Shown here piece by piece: positions 9,501 through 16,135 of a DNA stretch of 64,000 bases (positions are counted from its first letter, which is position 1; each line of letters opens with the position of its first letter). Where the stretch lies: NCBI GenBank assembly GCA_963814875.1, contig CAWFFJ010000017.1, positions 124,001 through 188,000 on the forward strand, in the 5' to 3' direction. A model generated the notes under the pieces. That model was not told the origin of the DNA and did not search any database. It saw only the letters and a list, made by a program, of their open reading frames with translations. The position numbers were made by a program, and so were the translations under genes. Source of the stretch: CAVSIS01 sp963814875. Lineage in GTDB: Bacteria > Acidobacteriota > Thermoanaerobaculia > Thermoanaerobaculales > Sulfomarinibacteraceae.

Positions 9501-10377
9501 GGGGCTGGTTCACGGTGACAATCGGCGGGTCGTGATCCCACACGATGACCGTCTGGACGTCGTCGTTGTAGATGTCGCCGTTAGGCTCGGGGGGCAAGAG
9601 CCACATCTGGGCCCCGAAGACCCCCGCCTTGATCGCCCAGGTCGCGATCTGTCGCTTGGTCTCGTAGTCCTTCGGTACCTTGGGTACGTAGATGAACGCG
9701 TAGTCGAACAGGGAGACCAGAGTGTGGGCGCGCCACAGCACGCTGTTGCGTCCGACCGGGAACTTCAGCAGGTCGCTGCCCAGATCCTCGCCGGAGCTGG
9801 CGACGATGCTCACCCGCGAGGTCGAGTTGACGTGGTACGTGACCGGGTTGCCGAGCCCGCCCCAGTTCAAGGGCCAGCCGATCGGGACCGGGACGCCGAG
9901 AATGTTCGACATGTCGGCGGAGCGCCCCGGCTGGTCGAACGTCGCCGAGCAGCCTTCGTCCGAGTTGGGGTCGACCGCGAGGTCCGGCGGCCGGTTGAGC
10001 ACCGGTGCACAGTACTTCAGCGTCAGGTTGGCGACGTACGCGAGGTAGGCAAGAGGGATGTCGAAAGGGGGGTTGGCGACCATCGAGAGGCCTGTATAGG
10101 CGAGGAAAGCGGTGCCGTTGAGGCCGATGCACAGCCCGGCGAGGTCGTTGTCCCAGGCGGCCGGGCTGCCCTGGGCGGCGGCTGCGGCGAGCCGGCGGGC
10201 GTACTCCTCCCGGGTCATCGGGATGCCCTTGGCGGCAAGCTGCGCGCGAATCGGAGCGAGCGCCTGCTCGATCGACTGGACCTCGTCGGGAGCTGCTTCT
10301 GCTGAACCGCAGAGGAGGGAGGCCGTGAGGGCGGCCGACAGGATCAGTGCCAACGGGCGACGTGACGTGCGAGACAT
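6559..10377 (-). CDS. Very large secreted protein with HYR, NHL beta-propeller, cadherin-like, PKD and DUF11 domains
   Basis: The open frame runs further upstream, but the ATG reading MSRTSRRPLALIL begins a clear signal peptide (cleavage near GSAEAAPDE) and follows GGGGAGGATGA, giving 1272 residues. Residues 28-295 are unrecognised. Two HYR/Ig-like modules span about 300-450. A cadherin-like module starts at residue 454 (ends PAHGFF near 503) and resumes near 877 (IGTDSFTFSVSDG); between its halves lies an NHL-repeat beta-propeller, for example GQFNHPKGIAVDPNDVLYVT. A second cadherin-like module (EDTPVSVDLSGSDPDG), a PKD-like module (VHWGDGT) and a DUF11-like C-terminal segment follow. There is no sortase or PEP-CTERM tail. 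The likely role is surface or extracellular adhesion or recognition, by inference. Confidence 0.88.
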   Translation of the reverse strand: MSRTSRRPLALILSAALTASLLCGSAEAAPDEVQSIEQALAPIRAQLAAKGIPMTREEYARRLAAAAAQGSPAAWDNDLAGLCIGLNGTAFLAYTGLSMVANPPFDIPLAYLAYVANLTLKYCAPVLNRPPDLAVDPNSDEGCSATFDQPGRSADMSNILGVPVPIGWPLNWGGLGNPVTYHVNSTSRVSIVASSGEDLGSDLLKFPVGRNSVLWRAHTLVSLFDYAFIYVPKVPKDYETKRQIATWAIKAGVFGAQMWLLPPEPNGDIYNDDVQTVIVWDHDPPIVTVNQPQVTVEATSPGGAWRRDHMADLAATVSHHDRCGQATLLVGSAPEFWPVDTDVTITWTASDPGPHPEGEPKTTSRTQLVKIRDTAPPVMLAPADLVIESNDDLTTVHLGSPQVFDLVDLTPAVANDAPSQFPKGETIVTWSATDQSGNTAHATQRVMIKTPGSNHAPLAHDQTGGNAAEAKSFDPVVLTLSGEDIDADPLSFKLESQPAHGFFHSPLYPYFIEDYRVETHNTWDDLRAYCHEGTHQGHFDLPYPWQPSWVAVADDGTTYVIDDGWAQCDANKDLITYGRIAIFGPKGALQSMIYWDPAPQRVWVDPATRDVWVTDHDSGGVGWIDHLDPNLQRLQHFRVDDADVPPGVNPITYPNDSILSSDGILYVTDKTTIRAFLPVVGQYDAPQTLGSILDSASGGDIRSLAVDSEGSLYASFYETSQIYKFSPSKVDPDGTFHPGHLVGWLGRCDQDIKDAGDPNVYCDVANHRSIGFSCTDDHCGRSQTWGEAPGQFNHPKGIAVDPNDVLYVTDYENSRVQRFTPKGYFAGEAHSLCDGSCFVIGDFGKPEDISVNSTHFYILDRETNLLHVSETSPFIDITDTTATLKYQSDNDFIGTDSFTFSVSDGLARSAPATVEVDVSRNQRPPVAADGLAVTTAEDTPVSVDLSGSDPDGALDTLSYAVASPPANGSLSGSGRNLTYTPAHDFDGDDEFTFTVSDGTFTSPPATVSLTVTPVNDPPDVTVEPIQGGVGFPVNLAGAFTDPDAGDLHVAEVHWGDGTSESEPMLPDDGSVVSGPLVVEGLDGNGSVKGRHVFTASGVGTVQLCLSDRATADGSGKHTTADSLTSCATAEIDLRPMVDLLVTLDHVQGDAGDLRRDVFAVVSRMPEAGSGLTAGNVEFTDEIASGAVVVSASSPAGGCSVTGSAVHCALGNLAPGGSTTVTVTLRHPIPPSTSLHTVSVTSSAPDVDPGSNVFIGPQREVRGGRPTRGRLGS

Positions 10378-10663
10378 TTCATCCTCCCCGCGGACCGGGC
10401 TCTGTCGAGCTCCGGTCTGATGATCGGGAGCGACGCCGAGTCGGGAATCAGGCGGTTGGCCGATCTCCCGATTGACCGTGTCGGAGGCAGCAGCTGCTGG
10501 CTGTAGGGCGGCGCCGGCCAGACGTTCCCGCGCGTGCTCCTGGTCAAAACGGCAGTCCCTCGAAGAGTTTGAATTGAGACCCATGTGCAAAGTCGTGACA
10601 GTGCACGTCAACCACACCGTGCGCCCGACTATTCCAGGTGGCTCGGGCGGATTCGCCGTGCGG

Positions 10664-11281
10664 TCACCGTGGACGCGGCATGGGTGCGTTCGGCGTCCGC
10701 AGCACCAGCGTGACGTAGTCGTCCAGCCATCGGCCAGCGACCGCCCTCGCGCCGTGGTAGAGGTAGCGCTGGCGCACCTCGAACGCGTGCTCCCAGGCGA
10801 TCCCGGACAGCACGATCGGTGCGTCTGGCCGCGTCAGCGAGAGCACGTTTGAGACCTCGGACAGCAGGACGTCGGCGTAGACGTTGGCGAGCACGACGTC
10901 GAAAGGCGCCTCCGTGACGTCGGAGAGAACACCCTCGACCAGCCGCATCCGGCCGTCGAACCCGTTGAGCTCCATGGTGTGCCGGCAGGCCGCGGTCGCC
11001 CGAGGATCCGGGTCGACGCAGACCGCCGCGGCAGCACCGAGAGCGAGGGCGGCGGCGGAGAGGATCCCGGTCCCGCTCCCGAGGTCGAGGACGCGTGCTC
11101 CGGCGACCTCCGGCAGGGTCTCGAGTATCTCCAGGCAGCTCACCGTGGTTTCGTGCTCGCCGGAACCGAAGGCGCCGCGGGCGACCATGACAACGAGGCG
11201 GTCGCCCGAGCTGCGCCGCGCCCCCTCGACCTCGATCCGCAGCCTGGTTCCGATGTTGAGCACGTTCGCGTGAACCGACAT
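10664..11281 (-). CDS. Ribosomal protein L11 methyltransferase-like SAM-dependent methyltransferase, short form
   Basis: A 205-residue class I methyltransferase. GAFGSGEHETT near residue 37 corresponds to the PrmA motif AFGTGxHxTT, VLDLGSGTGIL (about 64-74) binds S-adenosylmethionine, CVDPDP contains the acidic residue for the ribose, and VLANVYADVL is the PrmA-type motif IV. True PrmA has roughly 90 more N-terminal residues that recognise L11, and these are missing. The substrate may therefore differ: eukaryotic-type ETFB lysine methyltransferases share this short PrmA-like core. It is encoded upstream of, and on the same strand as, the giant secreted protein, but a gap of 286 bp argues against tight coupling. 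The catalytic family is secure; the target protein is not. Confidence 0.8.
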   Translation of the reverse strand: MSVHANVLNIGTRLRIEVEGARRSSGDRLVVMVARGAFGSGEHETTVSCLEILETLPEVAGARVLDLGSGTGILSAAALALGAAAAVCVDPDPRATAACRHTMELNGFDGRMRLVEGVLSDVTEAPFDVVLANVYADVLLSEVSNVLSLTRPDAPIVLSGIAWEHAFEVRQRYLYHGARAVAGRWLDDYVTLVLRTPNAPMPRPR

Positions 11282-11423
11282 CGGGACATCGTAGCGTGCC
11301 GTGCGTTCGCGTCAGACGGGGGAGGGCGGTTCGCCTGCTCGGACCGCGACTCGGATCCGGCGTCCACAGGCTGGTGTATGTGGCCGGGGGCGTGGCATGA
11401 TCGTGACACGGAGGATGAAACCT

Positions 11424-12197
11424 ATGCGCCGTAACGTGCTCCCGTTCGTCGTCGCCCTGGGCGTGGCCGCAGGCTCCGCCGTCCCGATGCGCGCCGCGGA
11501 ACCGGAGGCGCCGAAGTGGACCTGGCCCGAGCACCCGATGAACATCCAGGTGATGCCGAAGGACGTCACCCCCGACCAGCTCCGGGGGACCATGCTCGCC
11601 TTCACCAATGCCCTCGGTGTGCGCTGCGCGTACTGCCACGTCGGTCGCGAGGGCGAGCCGCTGTCCACCTACGACTTCGCCTCCGACAAGAACCCGATGA
11701 AAGGCACCGCACGGACGATGATGAAGATGATCGTAGCGGTCCGGAGCGACTACCTGGCGAAGATCGAGACCAGTGGTCCGAAGAAGGCCCACTTCGGTTG
11801 CCGAACGTGCCACGCCGGCCGTGCCCGTCCGCAGAGCCTGGAGGAGGCAATGCAGGAGGTGATCGACGCCGAGGGCGCCGAGGCAGCGGTGGCGCGTTAC
11901 CGGGAGCTCAGGGAACGCTACTTGGGGCGCGGCGCCTACGACTTCGGCGAGAGCTCCCTGGCTCGGCTAGGCGCGAGGCTGCTCGAGGCGAACCGACCCG
12001 ATGATGCCCTGGTGATGCTCCGCCTCAACGCAGAGCAGTACCCGCAGTCGGGAAGTGCCTGGGAGGACCTCGCGGACGCCTACCGATCGACCGGCCAGAC
12101 CGAGCTCGCTCGGGTCTTCTACCGCAAGGCGCTGGAAACCGATCCGACCAACGCCGGCGCACTCCATAAGCTGACCGAGCTCGCCTCCAGGCCGTGA
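11424..12197 (+). CDS. Diheme c-type cytochrome (reaction-centre-cytochrome-like) with C-terminal TPRs
   Basis: A 257-residue exported protein: the signal peptide MRRNVLPFVVALGVAAG ends near RAAEPEA. Two heme c motifs are visible, CAYCH at 68-72 and CRTCH at 126-130, within the segment (IQVMPKDVT...MLAFTNALGVRC) typical of acidobacterial proteins annotated with the photosynthetic reaction-centre cytochrome c domain. That domain name does not imply phototrophy. Residues about 190-255 form two TPR-like helix pairs (SGSAWEDLADAYRSTGQTE). Two in-frame ATGs lie 9 and 27 bases upstream; GGAGG sits nine bases before the chosen ATG. It is probably periplasmic and passes electrons between respiratory partners. 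It is divergent from the methyltransferase and followed by a REPIN-like element. Confidence 0.87.
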   Translation: MRRNVLPFVVALGVAAGSAVPMRAAEPEAPKWTWPEHPMNIQVMPKDVTPDQLRGTMLAFTNALGVRCAYCHVGREGEPLSTYDFASDKNPMKGTARTMMKMIVAVRSDYLAKIETSGPKKAHFGCRTCHAGRARPQSLEEAMQEVIDAEGAEAAVARYRELRERYLGRGAYDFGESSLARLGARLLEANRPDDALVMLRLNAEQYPQSGSAWEDLADAYRSTGQTELARVFYRKALETDPTNAGALHKLTELASRP

Positions 12198-12245
12198 GAC
12201 GCGAGACGGAAGAGGCAAGACGCAAGAGGCACAATTCAAAATGTT

Positions 12246-12317
12246 GTAGGGGCGGAGCTTGCCTCCGCCTGGTCTCCCTCCGTCCAGCGCACGGGCGCAG
12301 TCAAGCTGCGCCCCTAC
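12246..12317. repeat. REPIN-like double-hairpin intergenic repeat
   Basis: The element is bounded by the inverted ends GTAGGGGC and GCCCCTAC. Just inside the left end is a short hairpin, GGCGGAG-cttgc-CTCCGCC, and just inside the right end another, GGCGCAG-tcaag-CTGCGCC. Two hairpins in opposite orientation, joined by a short spacer, are the layout of REPINs (paired REP sequences mobilised by RAYT transposases). No RAYT gene is in the window. It lies between the convergent cytochrome and EamA genes, so it could also stabilise or end transcripts. Confidence 0.6.
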
Positions 12318-12341
12318 GCCGCCCACCCTGCGGGGTCGGCC

Positions 12342-13223
12342 TCAGCCGTGCTCGGTGAGGGCGACGCCGGCGAGGACGAGCGCGCTGCCGAGCAGGAACC
12401 GCGGTGTCAAGGGCTCGCCGAGGGTCGTTGCGGCCACGAGCGCCGTCATGGGAGGGATGGTGTACAGGTAGACTCCGACCTTCTGGGCCTCGGATCGGCC
12501 GAGGGCAACGAAGTACAGCAGGGTCGCCAGGAACGAGCACCCGACCCCGAGAAAGGCGATCGCCGCCCAGCCGACCGGCGCGATCGCGCGCAGGGAGCGT
12601 CCGGTGACGGCGAGCTCTGTTGCGGCGACCGGAAGCATCCAGGCGGCGCCGATCACGGTGACCGCGGCCGTCACCGGCAGCGCTCCCAGCGAGTCCGTCA
12701 GCGCCTTGCCGAATACCGTGAACAGACCCCAGAGCACGATGCTGGCCAGTACCAGCATGTCGCCGAGCAGGGTGCCGTGCCAGTCGAAAGCGAGCACGGT
12801 CTGCCACCCCATCACCGTGAGCACACCCGCGAGCGCGAGCAGGATTCCCCCGCCGCGTTGCGGTCCCAGGCGCTCTTTGAGCACGAGGACACCGAATACC
12901 GCGATCGTGATCGGTCCGGTGACCGCCCACAATGAGCCGTTGGCGGCGGTCGTGTACTCGAGCCCGACGGTCTGTAGGCCGTAGTGCAGACCGGTGCCGA
13001 GGAGGCTGAGCCCGGCCAGTGCAACGAGCTCGCGACGGCCGAAACGAAAGCGGCCAGTCCCCGCGATGACCGACCACACCACGAAGCACAGCGCCGACAG
13101 TACGAGTCGCGCTGACACCACTGTGAGAGGTGGCGCAGAGGCGAGTGCGACCTTGGTGGCGACGAAGGAGACCGCCCACAGGACGCAAGCGGCGAGAAGC
13201 GCGAAACGCGCACCGGTTGGCAT
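12342..13223 (-). CDS. EamA (DMT superfamily) transporter
   Basis: A 293-residue inner-membrane protein with ten predicted hydrophobic helices in two homologous EamA halves. The first half starts with FALLAACVLWAVSFVATKVAL, the second with LLGDMLVLASIVLWGLFTVFGKAL; both carry the W-x-x-x-F/S-x-x-x-K pattern of the drug/metabolite transporter family. A typical Pro-rich loop (YLYTIPPMTALVAA) and terminal helix close the protein. Family members export amino acids, nucleobases or other small metabolites, and the substrate is not predictable here. I see no Shine-Dalgarno site in front of the ATG, but the reading frame and helix count fit the chosen start. It is divergent from the tetraheme cytochrome operon. 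Confidence 0.93.
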   Translation of the reverse strand: MPTGARFALLAACVLWAVSFVATKVALASAPPLTVVSARLVLSALCFVVWSVIAGTGRFRFGRRELVALAGLSLLGTGLHYGLQTVGLEYTTAANGSLWAVTGPITIAVFGVLVLKERLGPQRGGGILLALAGVLTVMGWQTVLAFDWHGTLLGDMLVLASIVLWGLFTVFGKALTDSLGALPVTAAVTVIGAAWMLPVAATELAVTGRSLRAIAPVGWAAIAFLGVGCSFLATLLYFVALGRSEAQKVGVYLYTIPPMTALVAATTLGEPLTPRFLLGSALVLAGVALTEHG

Positions 13224-13325
13224 GTCGCGCAGAGTCTACACGCGGGCGCCGCGGCTGCCGGCCCGAAGACTCCGCCTGATTCGCGGAATCTGAATCTATT
13301 GACATGACGTCTCACTATCATGCTC

Positions 13326-13357
13326 TTGAATTACGACGTTTGCTCATGTAGTAAGAT
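13326..13357 (+). promoter_or_regulatory. Candidate promoter of the cytochrome/FeS/NrfD operon in an AT-rich island
   Basis: Between the EamA and tetraheme cytochrome genes, about 13290-13385 is clearly more AT-rich than its surroundings. TTGAAT lies 17 bases before TAGTAA, and TAAGAT overlaps the latter. The hexamers match sigma-70 consensus only partly. It is placed correctly to drive the three-gene redox operon. Confidence 0.3.
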
Positions 13358-13452
13358 CCTCACAGATCGATTCTCCGGGTCATGCATGCCCGCTGCGCAC
13401 GACGGACGGACCGAACCGAAGCGGGTTGCAGCGACCGCAGCGGAGGGGTGAG

Positions 13453-13914
13453 ATGCGCGAGCGCTTTCGCGACAGCGAGCACCTGGTCAGACTCGCCGGG
13501 CTCTTCGCCGCGGGCACGGTCGCCTTCCTGGTGCTGCGCGCGGTCATGGTCCCGCATGATTTCGGGACCTACGGGCACTATCGGGCCGGTGCGTTGTCGG
13601 ACAACCAGGCACGCTCGCCGGTCTTCGCCGGCAGGGCGGCGTGCGCCGAGTGCCACGACGACATCGTTGCCCAACGCGTGGGCAGCCACCATGCACGGAT
13701 TGGCTGTGAGTCGTGCCATGGCGCGCTCGCCGCCCACGCCGCGGACCCGGACTCTCTGAAGCCGGAGCTTCCCGAGGCGACGCCTCTTTGCGTCGGATGT
13801 CACCAGATGAACGTCGCGCGGCCGCACGCGTTCCCCCAGGTCGATCCGGCTGAGCACGCCGAGGGCAGCCCGTGCACCGAGTGCCACTCGCCCCATCACC
13901 CCGAGATCGAGTAG
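13453..13914 (+). CDS. Membrane-anchored tetraheme cytochrome c
   Basis: A 153-residue protein with an N-terminal hydrophobic helix (residues 13-32, LVRLAGLFAAGTVAFLVLRA) that acts as signal anchor, then four heme c sites: CAECH 64-68, CESCH 85-89, CVGCH 113-117 and CTECH 141-145. Extra histidines (HH at 79-80, H135, H148-149) could give bis-His ligation of the NrfB/NapC/DsrJ kind. GGAGGGGTGAG directly precedes the ATG. The stop codon is ten bases before the next gene, an iron-sulfur subunit, followed by an NrfD-type subunit. The order cytochrome, FeS, NrfD is that of nrfBCD and dsrJOP, so this protein probably exchanges electrons between the quinone module and a periplasmic partner. Confidence 0.88.
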   Translation: MRERFRDSEHLVRLAGLFAAGTVAFLVLRAVMVPHDFGTYGHYRAGALSDNQARSPVFAGRAACAECHDDIVAQRVGSHHARIGCESCHGALAAHAADPDSLKPELPEATPLCVGCHQMNVARPHAFPQVDPAEHAEGSPCTECHSPHHPEIE

Positions 13915-13924
13915 GAGGTGCGTC

Positions 13925-14689
13925 GTGACGATGAACCGGCGTGAGCTGCTGGTGGTATCCGGGAAGTGGCTGGTGCTGTCCGCGGCTGCTGCCGCGGCCC
14001 TCGACAGCCTGATGGCGGGAGAAGCGCCTGTTGCTCCGGGCTACGAGATGGCCGAGCACTGGTGGGGAATGGCGATCGACCTCGATCTGTGTATCGGCTG
14101 CGGGAAATGTGTGCAGGCCTGCAAGCGGGAAAACGACGTCCCGCTCGAGCCGTTCTTCTTCCGAACCTGGGTCGAGAGGTATCACGTCTCGCCGGACGAT
14201 CTCGAGCATCCCAGCGTCGACAGCCCGAACGGCGGCTACGACGGTTTTCCGGAGCGCTATCCGGCGGGTGACGGGGCCAAGAGCTTCTTCGTGCCCAAGC
14301 TCTGCAACCACTGCGCCCACTCCCCGTGCGTCCAGGTGTGCCCGGTCGGCGCCACCTTCGAGAGCCCGGACGGAGTCGTCCTAGTAGACAAGAAGTACTG
14401 CCTCGGCTGCCGCTACTGCGTCCAGGCCTGTCCCTACGGCTGCCGGTTCATCGATCCGCGCACCCACACGGTCGACAAGTGCTCGCTGTGCTACCACCGG
14501 ATCGCCCGGGGTCTGACCACAGCCTGCGCTGAGGTCTGCCCGACGGGTGCCCGCAAGCTCGCCGACTTTAAGGATCCGAAGGACCCGATCCACGAGTTTC
14601 TCCGCACCCGACCGGTCCATGTGCTCAAACCCCAGATGGCGACCGGAGCCAAGGTCTACTACGCGGCGCTCGACGGCTCGGTGCGATAG
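13925..14689 (+). CDS. Tat-exported 4x[4Fe-4S] ferredoxin subunit (NrfC/DsrO/HybA type)
   Basis: A 254-residue protein with a twin-arginine leader (NRRELLVVSG followed by an Ala-rich hydrophobic stretch). Four cysteine clusters hold four [4Fe-4S] centres: CIGCGKCVQAC from C56, CNHCAHSPCVQVCP, CLGCRYCVQACP and CSLCYHRIARGLTTACAEVCP-type spacing (C-x2-C-x11-C-x3-C). This is the electron-wire subunit of periplasmic quinone-linked complexes such as Nrf, Dsr, Psr and Hyb. GTG and ATG starts six bases apart both fit the GGAGGTG upstream; GTG is used here because its spacing is closer to usual. The cytochrome stop overlaps the ribosome-binding site, so translation is likely coupled. NrfD follows 14 bases later. 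Confidence 0.93.
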   Translation: MTMNRRELLVVSGKWLVLSAAAAAALDSLMAGEAPVAPGYEMAEHWWGMAIDLDLCIGCGKCVQACKRENDVPLEPFFFRTWVERYHVSPDDLEHPSVDSPNGGYDGFPERYPAGDGAKSFFVPKLCNHCAHSPCVQVCPVGATFESPDGVVLVDKKYCLGCRYCVQACPYGCRFIDPRTHTVDKCSLCYHRIARGLTTACAEVCPTGARKLADFKDPKDPIHEFLRTRPVHVLKPQMATGAKVYYAALDGSVR

Positions 14690-14703
14690 CCCGGGAGGAT
14701 ACG

Positions 14704-15888
14704 ATGCAGTCCATCCTCAGCCAGGTCCAGGGGTTCATGTACCCGAACGAGATCGAGCTCCAGTGGAGCATCCTGATCGTGCTCTACCCCTACATCACGG
14801 GGTTGGTGGCCGGCGCCTTCATCCTCGCCTCGCTGGAGCGGGTGTTCAAGGTCGAGGCGGTGCAGCCGACGTACCGCTTGGCGCTGCTGACCGCGCTCGC
14901 GTTCCTGCTCGTCGCCCCGCTGCCGCTGCAGCTCCACCTCGGTCACCCCGAGCGTTCGCTCGAGATGTACCTGACGCCGCACACATCGTCGGCGATGGCG
15001 ATGTTCGGGTTCGTCTACCTGTGGTACCTGATGGCGGTGCTGGTGGTCGAGATCTGGCTCGACTTCCGTCGCGAGATCGTCCTCAAGGCGCGCTCCAGCA
15101 CCGGCCTGACCCAGCACTTCTACCGCGCCCTGGCCCTCGGCTCCGACAACATCAGCCCAAGGGCCCTCGAAATCGACCAGAAGGTCGGGTACGTGGTGAC
15201 GATCCTCGGCATCCCATCGGCGTTCCTGCTGCACGGCTACGTCGGCTTCATCTTCGGCTCGGTGAAGGCCAACCCGTGGTGGTCGACTCCATTGATGCCG
15301 ATCGTGTTCCTGTTCTCGGCCATCGTGTCGGGCATCGCGCTGGTGCTGGTGGTGTACATGGCAGCCTCGTGGCTGCGCGGTGTCGAGCCCGACATGCGCT
15401 GCCTGGACACGATCGGTCGGTACCTGATGTACACCTTCATCATCGACTTCTCGCTCGAGATGCTGGACCTCATCCATCGTGTCTACGAGGCGGACGAGTC
15501 TTTCAAGAGCCTCGACTTCATGGTCAGGTCACAGTTGTTTACGTCGCAGGTGCTGGTGCAGATCATTCTCGGCACGTTGGTACCGATCTTCTTCTTGGCG
15601 ATGACGCAGCTGCTGCGCCTCACCGAGCGCGCGCGCCGGGGAATCTACCTGATGGCCGGCTCGCTGACCCTGATCGGCATCTTCGCGATGCGCTGGAACG
15701 TGGTCATCGGCGGGCAGCTGTTCTCCAAGAGCTTCCTCGGCTACACCGTCTACAAGATGGGCTTCGCGACCCGGGAGGGGCTGCTGCCGGCCATCATCCT
15801 GATGGTTCTGCCGTTCGCCATCCTGTGGCTGCTGGTGCGCGTGCTGCCGCCGTGGGGCGAGTCCGAGGAGCCCCAGGCGGCGGGCTGA
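14704..15888 (+). CDS. NrfD/PsrC-type quinol-interacting membrane subunit
   Basis: A 394-residue integral membrane protein with nine or ten hydrophobic helices. It contains the family pattern YPYITGLVAGAFILASLERV in helix 1 and PLPLQLHLGHPERSLEMYL at the first loop, close to the NrfD/PolyS-reductase consensus (LDLGxPxR). Proteins of this kind bind menaquinol or menaquinone and pass electrons to the adjoining iron-sulfur subunit. It ends the three-gene run and has GGGAGG just before the ATG. No molybdopterin, nitrite or sulfite reductase catalytic subunit lies nearby, so the terminal reaction is unknown. A short copy of an intergenic repeat lies 25 bases after its stop. Confidence 0.93.
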   Translation: MQSILSQVQGFMYPNEIELQWSILIVLYPYITGLVAGAFILASLERVFKVEAVQPTYRLALLTALAFLLVAPLPLQLHLGHPERSLEMYLTPHTSSAMAMFGFVYLWYLMAVLVVEIWLDFRREIVLKARSSTGLTQHFYRALALGSDNISPRALEIDQKVGYVVTILGIPSAFLLHGYVGFIFGSVKANPWWSTPLMPIVFLFSAIVSGIALVLVVYMAASWLRGVEPDMRCLDTIGRYLMYTFIIDFSLEMLDLIHRVYEADESFKSLDFMVRSQLFTSQVLVQIILGTLVPIFFLAMTQLLRLTERARRGIYLMAGSLTLIGIFAMRWNVVIGGQLFSKSFLGYTVYKMGFATREGLLPAIILMVLPFAILWLLVRVLPPWGESEEPQAAG

Positions 15889-15913
15889 CCCCGGGTCGAG
15901 GAGTTCGGAGCTT

Positions 15914-15928
15914 GTGAGAAGTGCAGGC
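15914..15928. repeat. Short end fragment of the palindromic intergenic repeat family
   Basis: These 15 bases, TGAGAAGTGCAGGCT, are the exact reverse complement of the opening of the copy at 26680. Only this end is recognisable, 25 bases after the NrfD stop, so it may be a decayed copy or a chance match. Confidence 0.35.
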
Positions 15929-16135
15929 TTGTGCCCGTTGGTCCTGCACGATCGCCACCGTTCTCGTCCTCGCTCAGCCACGCTTCGCCACCTGCGGGAC
16001 ATCACGGCCTACTGTGTCAGGGTTCTGCTGGGTTACGGCGGGATTCTCGGATACCCTATCTCAGGTGAAGAACGGGCGGGCGGCGCGGCATGATGCCGTT
16101 CCTGCGACCGCACGGCCGGAGGTGAGAAGGTCGCA

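Noticed and set aside
7777..10305. 842-codon plus-strand open frame antisense to the giant secreted protein
   Set aside because: Its composition is Val/Arg/Gly-rich without motifs or a ribosome-binding site, and the opposite strand has a signal peptide and clear domains. Long antisense frames are expected in DNA this rich in G+C.
11424..12197. Evidence of phototrophy from a reaction-centre-type cytochrome
   Set aside because: The cytochrome domain is widespread in non-phototrophic Acidobacteriota, and no puf, pch or bch gene is in the window.
13299..13321. TTGACA and TATCAT upstream of the cytochrome operon as a promoter
   Set aside because: The hexamers are only 11 bases apart, too close for sigma-70.
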